From NCBI GenBank assembly GCA_003598085.1, contig QZKU01000033.1, positions 1 to 30,666 of the forward strand: a stretch of 30,666 nucleotides of DNA, read 5' to 3'. The DNA is from Candidatus Abyssobacteria bacterium SURF_5 (GTDB taxonomy: Bacteria; Abyssobacteria; SURF-5). The position numbers and the translations under genes are program-made. The notes below the pieces were generated by a model, which did no database searches, was not told where the DNA came from, and saw only the letters and a list, made by a program, of their open reading frames with translations. The first letter of the stretch is position 1. The number at the start of each line of letters is the position of its first letter. This document shows, in pieces, positions 24,814 through 30,666 of the stretch.

Positions 24814-26497
24814 CCCGGTTCCCCTCTGCCGCCCATTCCGCCCGCCGCTGCTGATCTGCCTTTCGCGCGCGCATCAATCTGCGTCGGCTGATCCGGCAAA
24901 TACCGGCGACAACCACTTTATCTTTCAATGAAAGACTTTCTCTCTCGAAATATCTCATGTAGAATCTCAGTCTATCCGTCGCTGTCACGCAATCGGAAAC
25001 GCCGGTCAGCTGCGCCAGGTTCTTGATGCGCCGCCGCAGAGACAAGCGCCTCGGAAACTGGATGCTGTCCAGATCGACAACGTAAAATGTATGGTCTCCG
25101 TCTGCTTTCGTTCCCACGAGGACATTCTTGGCAGACAAATCCTTGTGATACACTTTTCTGTCATGGAGGGCTCGAACAGATCGAGCGGTGGCTTCGATCA
25201 GCCGTCTTTTCCTTAAGAATTCATCCCTGTTCAGGCGGCCATCAAGCCGGAAATAGTTTCGAACCAGCAGTGTGTCAAGCTGGATCGAGTCCGGAAGCTC
25301 CCTCATGAGCAAATAGCTCTTGGTCAGGAAGCCGAAAGCGCGCTTTTCGGCCAGCGCAATGAGCTCGGCGCATGGGACCCCGAGCAGATTAAGACGGTGG
25401 CCGACCTTCCATGCCCTCTTCCCCTTGTGCGTATAAAAAAGGTCCTCCAGGAATTTTACGAATCCAATATTTAGGAATTCCTTCACGTATATTTTTTCGC
25501 TGCCTCCGCTTTCCATCGCAAACGCCGTGAGCGCCATCTTCGGGGTCGCCTTCACAAGACCGGGGCCTTCGGCAGAGGTAAGCTTCTCATGCCGATCGAT
25601 TGCAGTCAGGACCGATCGCCCGTCAAACGACCGCTTCCTGTACAGCGTAAGATCCCCAAGCTTCTCCACCACGAAACCGCCGCTCGTTTTCAGGCATCTC
25701 TTGGATCGGCTTCGTATGTGGCGCTTGTATAACCAATCGGACCCTCTTTGGAGCCGTCGGAGCAAATTGAGTGTCGCCTTCTCATCCGCTTCCGGATCGT
25801 AGCCGTGAAGGATTTCAAGCAGTTGAGGCTCGGTCAAGATATCTCTCAAAGAAAAGACCAGCTTTGTCAGATCGGCGAGTCGCCGGCGACGCAAGACCGA
25901 ATCGGCCGCTCCGGCGGCATGAAGGTCCACGAGCCAGATTTTTTTCTCCGGTTCCGGGCCGACAAGAAGGTTTCCCGCATGAAGGTCCGGATGCCAAAAA
26001 CCGAGCGAATGCATTCGGCCAATCAATTCCCCGAGCGACCTCAGGACCTGTTTGACGGTTGTGGGATCGCCGGCCGAATTGACGACAAATGAATTGAATG
26101 CCTCACATTCCGGCAGTGCCCGCTGAAGGAGAATGCAACTGGTAACAAGTCCCCGCGAGCGTTTTTCGCCATATCCATACGGCTCGGCCACCGGCAGGCC
26201 GGCCTCGAACATTCGGCAGCCCATGCTCCATTCAGCATGCGCTTTCGAGCGCCTGACAAGACTCTTTATTCTTTCAGCCCGCCTCCTGTGTTTATGGACC
26301 TTGATGAAAACTTCCGGCGAATCCTCCGGGTAAATATACAGGTCGCGGAGAAACTTTTGCTTGATCACGCGCAAATGAGGCCGCTTGTCAGCAAATATGG
26401 CTGGAATGACTTTCTCCCTGACCGTTTGCACGATTCCGGACTTGACTATCCAATGATGGCCCAGCAGCTCGAATTCATCATATCGTTCTAACGGCAT
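24782..26497 (-). CDS. Tandem two-domain lipopolysaccharide kinase (WaaP/Kdo kinase fold)
   Basis: About 571 residues with two successive protein-kinase-like domains of the LPS kinase clan. In domain 1 the ATP Lys is in VFIKVHK (~66), the catalytic loop is FWHPDLHAGNLLV (~168-180) and the metal Asp is in WLVDLHAAG (~191). In domain 2, IYVKEF (~339) is followed by VYHKDLSAKNVLV (~449-461) and FYVVDLDSIQFPR (~475). Both halves therefore keep the Lys, HxD, Asn and Asp residues expected of an active kinase. Members phosphorylate Kdo or heptose of the LPS inner core. The frame extends to a TTG at 26512; I prefer the ATG at 26497. The fusion suggests two phosphorylations by one protein. Acceptors are inferred. 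Confidence 0.85.
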   Translation of the reverse strand: MPLERYDEFELLGHHWIVKSGIVQTVREKVIPAIFADKRPHLRVIKQKFLRDLYIYPEDSPEVFIKVHKHRRRAERIKSLVRRSKAHAEWSMGCRMFEAGLPVAEPYGYGEKRSRGLVTSCILLQRALPECEAFNSFVVNSAGDPTTVKQVLRSLGELIGRMHSLGFWHPDLHAGNLLVGPEPEKKIWLVDLHAAGAADSVLRRRRLADLTKLVFSLRDILTEPQLLEILHGYDPEADEKATLNLLRRLQRGSDWLYKRHIRSRSKRCLKTSGGFVVEKLGDLTLYRKRSFDGRSVLTAIDRHEKLTSAEGPGLVKATPKMALTAFAMESGGSEKIYVKEFLNIGFVKFLEDLFYTHKGKRAWKVGHRLNLLGVPCAELIALAEKRAFGFLTKSYLLMRELPDSIQLDTLLVRNYFRLDGRLNRDEFLRKRRLIEATARSVRALHDRKVYHKDLSAKNVLVGTKADGDHTFYVVDLDSIQFPRRLSLRRRIKNLAQLTGVSDCVTATDRLRFYMRYFERESLSLKDKVVVAGICRISRRRLMRARKADQQRRAEWAAEGNRGEDSSSLQQH

Positions 26498-26564
26498 ATT
26501 TTCGATTCGCAAGCGATGCGGCCGGATCCAAGGCGCACCCGCTTTTTATCGCGGCGAGACATTG

Positions 26565-27323
26565 CTAGGAATGCTTTCTCTCCCAGAATTTGACGTAGCG
26601 CGCAAAAACCGTGAATCCAGACATGGCCGCAACGATCAAGCCGGGCATGCCGTCCAAAAAGCCGGCCTTGAGTACGTACGATTTCAGAAATCTGAGCGGC
26701 GGTCGGGTCAGCATCGAAAACAGCGGAAATGATGCCTCCGACTTTATCTGGTTATGCGCATAAATGTCTGTGTACGAATCAAGCCGCCGCAGATGATCGG
26801 AGAAACTCGCCATCGAGTAGTGCAAGAGCTTTCCGTTCAGCCGGGCCGTCCTTCCTTCGACAATCACGCTCATGTGCGGATCATCATTAACGTATTTGCC
26901 CGAGCTCTTGCGGAACAGCCTGAGCTTGTAATCGGGATACCACGCCCCGTGTCGAATCCAGCGTCCGAGGTAAAACGTCATGCGGGAGACATAGTAGCCG
27001 TCGTAATCCTGCGGGGCGCTGTTCGCGAATACCCGCCGAATATCTTCGGCGAGTTCCGGCGAGACCACCTCGTCGGCATCGATCCAGAACACCCACTCAT
27101 GCGAAGTCAGCGAGACGGCATAGACATATTGATTCGTGTGCCCCGGCCACTCATGCTGATACACCTTGTCCGTGTACTCTCGGCAGATATCAACGGTCGC
27201 ATCTTTGCTGAACGAATCAACAACGACGATCTCTTCGAAATCGCGCAGGCTCTCCAGGCAGCGCCGAATGTTCTTCTCTTCATTAAGGGTAATGACATAT
27301 GCCGAAATCGGGAGTTTTGTCAT
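26565..27323 (-). CDS. Glycosyltransferase family 2, WaaE/KdtX-like LPS core glucosyltransferase
   Basis: A 252-residue inverting GT-A enzyme. The opening ISAYVITLNEEKNIRRCLES, IVVVDSFSKDATVDI and the metal-binding WVFWIDADEVVSPEL (Asp82, Asp84) match the WaaE/KdtX branch, which adds beta-1,4-glucose to heptose I. The GRWIRHGAWYPDYKLRLFRK segment is also characteristic. A hydrophobic C-terminal stretch (about 220-245, GLIVAAMSGFTVFARYV) may sit in the membrane. It lies between the two-domain kinase (67 bases downstream of this gene) and the talC-kdsA-kinase group, after a 160-base spacer carrying a palindromic repeat. Confidence 0.88.
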   Translation of the reverse strand: MTKLPISAYVITLNEEKNIRRCLESLRDFEEIVVVDSFSKDATVDICREYTDKVYQHEWPGHTNQYVYAVSLTSHEWVFWIDADEVVSPELAEDIRRVFANSAPQDYDGYYVSRMTFYLGRWIRHGAWYPDYKLRLFRKSSGKYVNDDPHMSVIVEGRTARLNGKLLHYSMASFSDHLRRLDSYTDIYAHNQIKSEASFPLFSMLTRPPLRFLKSYVLKAGFLDGMPGLIVAAMSGFTVFARYVKFWERKHS

Positions 27324-27483
27324 GATTCATTTCGGGTCAGGTCAGTTCTGAATTTTGGGCTGAAAACCTGAAAATCAAGGGCCTCTTGCCCAACCCGTTG
27401 CTTCTCTTTTTCTGATCGCCAGATGGTGCAGACCCTGGATTCCTGCTCCCGGATCGGAGTCCGGGACAAAACCAGTCGCTCAA
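27324..27483. other. Spacer between talC and the WaaE-like gene
   Basis: It contains the palindromic repeat at 27435-27466 and a weak short hairpin (GGGC-AAGAG-GCCC on the minus strand) that could act as a terminator after the aldolase gene. No gene and no convincing promoter are seen. Confidence 0.4.
27435..27466 (+). repeat. Palindromic intergenic repeat, further copy
   Basis: Begins CTGGATTCCTGC like copy A and then carries TCCCGGA-TCGGAG-TCCGGGA. It is close to the reverse complement of 5117-5149. The same dispersed family thus occurs at both ends of the envelope gene block. Confidence 0.75.
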
Positions 27484-28161
27484 TCATCGGACGGTCGACT
27501 TTTCCCGAACTCCTGCTTTGAACTTCTTCGCGTCCTGAAGGAACAGCTCGATGCCCTTGTCCGTCAGCGGATGGCGCTCCATCATCTCAAGCACCTTCGG
27601 CGGAATCGTCAGGATGTCCGCCCCCATCAGGCACGCGTCGATGACGTGGATCGGATGGCGGATGCTGGCGACGATGACTTCGGTCTCGATTGCCGGATAA
27701 TTGCCGTAGATGTCGACGATTTGGGCGACCAGGTCCATCCCGTCGGTGCTGATGTCATCCAGCCGGCCCACGAACGGGCTGACGTATGAGGCGCCCGCCT
27801 TTGCCGCCAAAATCGCCTGGGTTGCCGAGAAAATGAGGGTAACGTTGGTCTTGATCCCTTCATCGGCGAGGATCTTTACCGCTTTGAGCCCCTCTTTCAT
27901 CATGGGGATCTTTATGACAATGTTATCGGCCCAGGCCGCGATTCCGCGCGCCTCTTTCACCATGCCGTCGCTGTCGAGGCTGAGAACCTCCGCGTTTACC
28001 GGCCGGCCCTCGACCACTTTGCAGATTTCCTTGATTATGCGCTCCGGGTCATCGCCCTCTTTGGATACAAGCGACGGATTGGTGGTAACACCATCGACGA
28101 TCCCGAGCGCCATCGCCTCCTTGATCGCCTTTACATTGGCCGTATCAACAAAAATTTTCAT
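27484..28161 (-). CDS. Fructose-6-phosphate aldolase / transaldolase (TalC/FSA family)
   Basis: The 225 residues form a compact class I aldolase barrel: [30 protein letters not shown], and [15 protein letters not shown] with the Schiff-base Lys84. [29 protein letters not shown] and [23 protein letters not shown] follow (each split by the usual loops). Short members act as transaldolases or fructose-6-phosphate aldolases; sequence alone does not decide. The ATG at 28161 starts 41 bases after kdsA. Near kdsA it could feed or drain the pentose/sedoheptulose phosphate pool used for Kdo and heptose precursors, though it may simply be a housekeeping enzyme. Confidence 0.92.
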   Translation of the reverse strand: MKIFVDTANVKAIKEAMALGIVDGVTTNPSLVSKEGDDPERIIKEICKVVEGRPVNAEVLSLDSDGMVKEARGIAAWADNIVIKIPMMKEGLKAVKILADEGIKTNVTLIFSATQAILAAKAGASYVSPFVGRLDDISTDGMDLVAQIVDIYGNYPAIETEVIVASIRHPIHVIDACLMGADILTIPPKVLEMMERHPLTDKGIELFLQDAKKFKAGVREKSTVR

Positions 28162-28202
28162 TCTCCCTTTCTCCCCTTTGGTTCAGGTATATCCTTTCTT
28201 CT

Positions 28203-29036
28203 TCAAGCCAACTTCCGCTTTCGCACTACCTCCGCAATCTCGAGGGCCTGCTCCATCAACGCCTGCATTTCCGCGAGAGGGATCATGCTGGCGGCATCGC
28301 ACTTGGCGCTCATCGGCGCGGGATGGCATTCAAGGAACAGCGCGTTGCTGCCCGCCGCCACGCCGGCCCGCATCAGATGCGGCACATACTCCGGCTTGCC
28401 GCCCCGCGGGTCCTTGCTCGGCAGTCCGTACACGCGCACGATGTGCGTCGCGTCGAACACCACCGGAAACCCGAGCGCCTGCATGACCGGAATCGAGCAG
28501 ATATCGCTAACCAGATTGTTGTAACCGAAGCAGCTCCCGCGCTCGGTCAATAGTATCTGGTTGTTGCCGGTGCTCAAGATCTTGCCGACTGCGCTCGACA
28601 TGCCGTCGGGCGCGATGAATTGCCCCTTCTTCACGTTTACCGGCTTGCCCGCCGCCCCGGCCTTCAAGAGAAGGCTGGTCTGCTGGCACAGATATGCGGG
28701 TATCTGCAGCACGTCGAGATATTCGGCCGCGACGTCGATATCGCTCAGCCGGTGCACGTCGGATAGCACCGGAAGCCCGAATTCCCGCTTGACCTTCTTG
28801 AGCGTCTTGCAGCCTTCGATCACGCCGGGCCCGATATAGGACTTCTCCGAGCCGCGATTATCCTTCTCATAAGACGACTTGAAAATGACCGGAACACTGA
28901 GCCTGTCGCGCAGGCCTGCCAGAAACCGGGCGGTCTCGAAGGTAATGCTCTCTTCCTCTAGCACGCACGGCCCTGCGATCAGCGCGAGCGGCCGCCCGTG
29001 GCCGATCACGATATCGCCAACTCTTACATCTTGCAT
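28203..29036 (-). CDS. kdsA: 2-dehydro-3-deoxyphosphooctonate aldolase (Kdo-8-phosphate synthase)
   Basis: Condenses phosphoenolpyruvate with arabinose-5-phosphate to Kdo-8-phosphate. The 277-residue length is normal. ALIAGPCVLEEES, IFKSSYEKDNRGS, LPVLSDVHRL, NVKKGQFIAPDGM and ERGSCFGYNNLVSD are signatures. Cys24 in IAGPC together with His198 (DATH), Glu236 (ECHPAP) and Asp247 (KCDAAS) is the ligand set of metal-dependent synthases rather than the metal-free enterobacterial type. The ATG at 29036 has an AAGG ribosome site lying inside the end of the upstream kinase gene, 4 bases away, so the two are cotranscribed. It is in the same pathway as kdsB at 4307-5056. Confidence 0.96.
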   Translation of the reverse strand: MQDVRVGDIVIGHGRPLALIAGPCVLEEESITFETARFLAGLRDRLSVPVIFKSSYEKDNRGSEKSYIGPGVIEGCKTLKKVKREFGLPVLSDVHRLSDIDVAAEYLDVLQIPAYLCQQTSLLLKAGAAGKPVNVKKGQFIAPDGMSSAVGKILSTGNNQILLTERGSCFGYNNLVSDICSIPVMQALGFPVVFDATHIVRVYGLPSKDPRGGKPEYVPHLMRAGVAAGSNALFLECHPAPMSAKCDAASMIPLAEMQALMEQALEIAEVVRKRKLA

Positions 29037-29040
29037 CGCA

Positions 29041-29907
29041 TTATACCTTCAACAAGTCCGAAAGCCGCCACTTCAGCCGCCACAGCGGCAACATCTTCTT
29101 TATATCCTGCAACAAGTCTTCTTCCGCCGTCTGCGAGGCGGCGGCATATGCATGAACGAACCGCAGCAGGTCCGTGCGAGTGATCACCCGCCTGCGCTGG
29201 TTTATCTTCTGGACCGACCGATACAGCCTCAGCAGGTTCATCCGTTTTCTATATTCCGGCAGCGGAACATGGATAGCGGCGCCGTCAAGATCGAGAAGGT
29301 AAAGTTGCTCGCCCGATTTGAGGATATTCTTCAGATGCAGGTCTGCATGGTAGATGCCGGCCGCGTGCATCCGCGCTATCAGCCGGCCGAGCGAGCTGAT
29401 GCAGCGCCTTTTCTCTCCGATCGCCTGCCGGTCGTCGGGCGCATATGCCAGGGCCTCTTCCCGCAGGTCGACCCCCGGAGTGATCTGTCGCGTCGCGAGA
29501 GCGCCGCGGTAAGTGAACGGACCGGTCCTCTGAACGACGGCTGCCACTATCTCCGGCGTCGGCACTCCCGCCGCGCGCGCATATTCGGAAATCATCAGTT
29601 CTCTGAACGGGCGCGCGCGCCCGATGCGCGCAAACGAATCCTTTAGGAGACGGCCCAGGATGCCGCCTCGCAGGTATCGCCTGATCAGCGCGGGCTCCGA
29701 GTCGTCCGCAGCGAGCGCCATCGAGATCAAAAAACCCCTCCCCCTTTGCCCGAGCGGATGCGGCTCCGGCGGGTCGGATAACTTGAAACCGGAGAAAACA
29801 TCTGCATAGCGGCTCATCACCGCGATAGACGTGTCTCCGGCTTGAATCGCGCTGTAACCCGCTGGCAGATCAAACTCCTTCATCAGCGGCCGTAATCCCG
29901 GCCCCAC
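29041..29907 (-). CDS. Lipopolysaccharide core kinase (Kdo/heptose kinase family)
   Basis: A 288-residue kinase-like protein of the WaaP/KdkA clan. FKLSDPPEPHPLGQRGRG leads into the ATP-site lobe. RGALATRQITPGVDL is the hinge region. The catalytic loop is IYHADLHLKNILK (185-197), followed by LYLLDLDGAAI (Asp206). The basic NLLRLYRSVQKINQRRR segment near 225 is typical of LPS kinases. The frame begins with GTG at 29907; an ATG eight codons in (29883) is the alternative, and neither has a clean ribosome site. It is the first gene behind the promoter at 29944-29972. Its partner kdsA suggests Kdo phosphorylation, but the acceptor is inferred. Confidence 0.87.
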   Translation of the reverse strand: MGPGLRPLMKEFDLPAGYSAIQAGDTSIAVMSRYADVFSGFKLSDPPEPHPLGQRGRGFLISMALAADDSEPALIRRYLRGGILGRLLKDSFARIGRARPFRELMISEYARAAGVPTPEIVAAVVQRTGPFTYRGALATRQITPGVDLREEALAYAPDDRQAIGEKRRCISSLGRLIARMHAAGIYHADLHLKNILKSGEQLYLLDLDGAAIHVPLPEYRKRMNLLRLYRSVQKINQRRRVITRTDLLRFVHAYAAASQTAEEDLLQDIKKMLPLWRLKWRLSDLLKV

Positions 29908-29943
29908 CCCCGCTGAAAAATCGTCTCCACTCCTTTTCTGCCA

Positions 29944-29972
29944 ATCGTACCACTTTTGAGCATGAATTTCAA
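29944..29972 (-). promoter_or_regulatory. Putative sigma-70 promoter for the kinase-kdsA-talC unit
   Basis: On the minus strand TTGAAA (29967-29972) and TACGAT (29944-29949) are separated by exactly 17 bases. The predicted transcription start lies about 30 bases before the kinase GTG. Spacing and box quality (4/6 and 5/6) are good, and it sits in AT-rich DNA. Confidence 0.6.
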
Positions 29973-30140
29973 TTAAATTTAGATCATTTAACTGCGCGTG
30001 CCGCCTGCAATTTCAGCATGCGGCCGCGACTTCACCATGCACCTGCGGTCGATTATGCGACTCGTGTTTGAGCAGGCAAGAACTTGCCAACCTTCTCCTA
30101 ATCTTGCAGGGCCAGACGCCACTGCTCGCTTCGGTCGGAT

Positions 30141-30169
30141 TTGACAAACCGGCCGGAGTGTGCTATTCT
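30141..30169 (+). promoter_or_regulatory. Sigma-70 promoter of cspA
   Basis: TTGACA (30141-30146), a 17-base spacer, then TATTCT (30164-30169). The -35 box is perfect and the -10 box matches at 5 of 6 or 4 of 6 positions depending on the consensus used. A start near 30176 gives a leader of about 130 bases before the cspA ATG. Confidence 0.85.
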
Positions 30170-30219
30170 ATCATCCAGAGTAAGGCTCTTATAAGCAAAA
30201 ACGAATAGCATTCGGTTTA

Positions 30220-30259
30220 GGTCCGTGAGAGTTTTGATGCGCTCTTGCGGGCCTTTTTT
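30220..30259 (+). terminator. Intrinsic terminator inside the cspA leader (possible attenuator)
   Basis: GGTCCGTGAGAG (30220-30231) can pair over 12 positions, including G-U pairs, with CTCTTGCGGGCC (30242-30253) around a 10-base loop. Six T residues follow at once (30254-30259). It lies between the promoter and the coding start, so it would stop most transcripts at about 80 nucleotides unless read through. Confidence 0.72.
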
Positions 30260-30304
30260 GTTTCTCTGAACCCTATTCAATCCACGAAAAGGAGGTGGAA
30301 CAGC

Positions 30305-30505
30305 ATGGCAGAAGGAACCGTAAAGTGGTTTAACGACCGCAAGGGTTTTGGGTTTATTACTCAGGACAATGGCCCGGATGTCTTTGTGCACCATGAGGCG
30401 ATTAAAGGAAACGGCTTCAAATCACTCGCAGAGAACGACCGCGTCCGTTTTGACACCGTGAAAAGCCCGAAAGGCCTGAAAGCAGAAAACGTCGAGAAAC
30501 TGTAA
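30305..30505 (+). CDS. cspA: Cold-shock protein, CspA family
   Basis: A 66-residue single cold-shock domain that binds single-stranded RNA and DNA and acts as an RNA chaperone. Both nucleic-acid motifs are present: KGFGFIT (RNP1, residues 13-19) and VFVHH (RNP2, 26-30). The start [11 protein letters not shown] and the end [10 protein letters not shown] are standard. The ATG at 30305 follows an AAGGAGG ribosome site. It is the only rightward gene in the window. The long leader with its internal terminator suggests post-initiation control. Its own terminator follows 27 bases after the stop. Which paralogue (A to G type) cannot be decided. Confidence 0.97.
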   Translation: MAEGTVKWFNDRKGFGFITQDNGPDVFVHHEAIKGNGFKSLAENDRVRFDTVKSPKGLKAENVEKL

Positions 30506-30532
30506 CCCGCACGTATTTATTCTGCACATAGA

Positions 30533-30564
30533 CCCCGCATCGAGCGATTGATGCGGGGTTTTTT
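30533..30564 (+). terminator. Rho-independent terminator of cspA
   Basis: CCCCGCATC (30533-30541) pairs perfectly with GATGCGGGG (30550-30558) around an 8-base loop, followed by TTTTTT (30559-30564). The intron 5' end begins five bases after the T-tract. Confidence 0.93.
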
Positions 30565-30569
30565 GCATG

Positions 30570-30666
30570 GTGTGCCCGGCAGGGCGCACTCACTTGAAGG
30601 TGCAAGTCCTTTGCAGGCCCGACAGGGGGAACTGCTAGCCGGACGGCAAGGGTGTCCATCGCGAGA
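30570..30666 (+). mobile_element. Group II intron, 5' end (partial, runs off right edge)
   Basis: Starts GTGTG and is identical to the left-edge copy in inverted orientation, then extends three bases further. It contains the same domain I-like blocks and lies immediately after the cspA terminator hairpin and T-tract, as expected for a class C bacterial group II intron. No reverse transcriptase or 3' end is in view. Confidence 0.8.

Larger units (their letters stand above)
29908..30304. other. Divergent intergenic region between the LPS kinase and cspA
   Basis: Holds the leftward promoter at 29944-29972, the rightward cspA promoter at 30141-30169 and the cspA leader with an internal terminator. 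A short perfect palindrome, GGCAAG-AA-CTTGCC (30075-30088), lies between the two promoters and could be a protein-binding site. No protein-coding gene is convincing here. Confidence 0.6.

Noticed and set aside
30417-30659. Leftward frame sharing its first 30 residues with the frame at the left edge
   Set aside because: The shared peptide comes only from translating the 95-bp intron repeat; the remainder runs antisense through cspA.
1-30666. Edges as terminal inverted repeats of a transposon or linear plasmid
   Set aside because: The repeats lie behind gene terminators, carry intron 5' signatures pointing outward, and there is no transposase or telomere feature. A contig broken at a multicopy intron explains them better.

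Overview
The window looks like part of the chromosome of a Gram-negative (LPS-making) bacterium. It carries Kdo synthesis genes (kdsA, kdsB), an MsbA-type lipid flippase, lipopolysaccharide kinases and nine glycosyltransferases. It also has a groESL operon under a CIRCE operator, an arrangement outside the usual gammaproteobacterial pattern. I cannot name the phylum from the sequence. Twenty-nine of the 30 genes lie on the minus strand; only a cold-shock protein gene at the right end is on plus. Most of the window is moderately GC-rich, with a clearly AT-richer patch near 15.2-17.7 kb.

Layout, left to right. 1-95: the 5' end of a group II intron running off the left edge, directly behind the groEL terminator. 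96-2218: groEL, groES, CIRCE and a promoter. 2470-5056: a coupled rsmA-pdxA-kdsB unit, transcribed kdsB to rsmA. 5057-5797: a GIY-YIG nuclease-like gene surrounded by palindromic intergenic repeats. 5798-24813: a tightly packed envelope-glycan block with msbA, five GT4, one GT9 and two GT2 glycosyltransferases, two paralogous zinc-ribbon methyltransferases, a CmcI-like methyltransferase, and a nucleotide-sugar set (rfbF, rfbG, a C-methyltransferase, a 3,5-epimerase, a DegT aminotransferase and a PglD-like acetyltransferase). 24782-29907: a two-domain LPS kinase, a WaaE-like glucosyltransferase, a fructose-6-phosphate aldolase/transaldolase, kdsA and a second LPS kinase behind a good promoter. 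30141-30564: cspA with a long leader that contains an intrinsic terminator, then its own terminator. 30570-30666: the same intron 5' end again, in inverted orientation, running off the right edge.

How the genes fit together: KdsA makes Kdo-8-phosphate and KdsB activates Kdo as CMP-Kdo. Kinases and glycosyltransferases would then decorate the inner and outer core, and MsbA would flip the product. RfbF and RfbG would make CDP-4-keto-6-deoxyglucose. The adjacent C-methyltransferase, epimerase, aminotransferase and acetyltransferase could turn this into a branched, N-acetylated amino-deoxy sugar; that order and product are inference. No Wzx, Wzy, Wzm or Wzt homologue is seen, so the glycan may be a long core or an oligosaccharide exported by MsbA rather than a polymerised O-antigen.

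The perfect 95-bp inverted repeat at the two edges is best explained as two copies of one multicopy intron at which an assembly broke, not as terminal repeats of a replicon or transposon.
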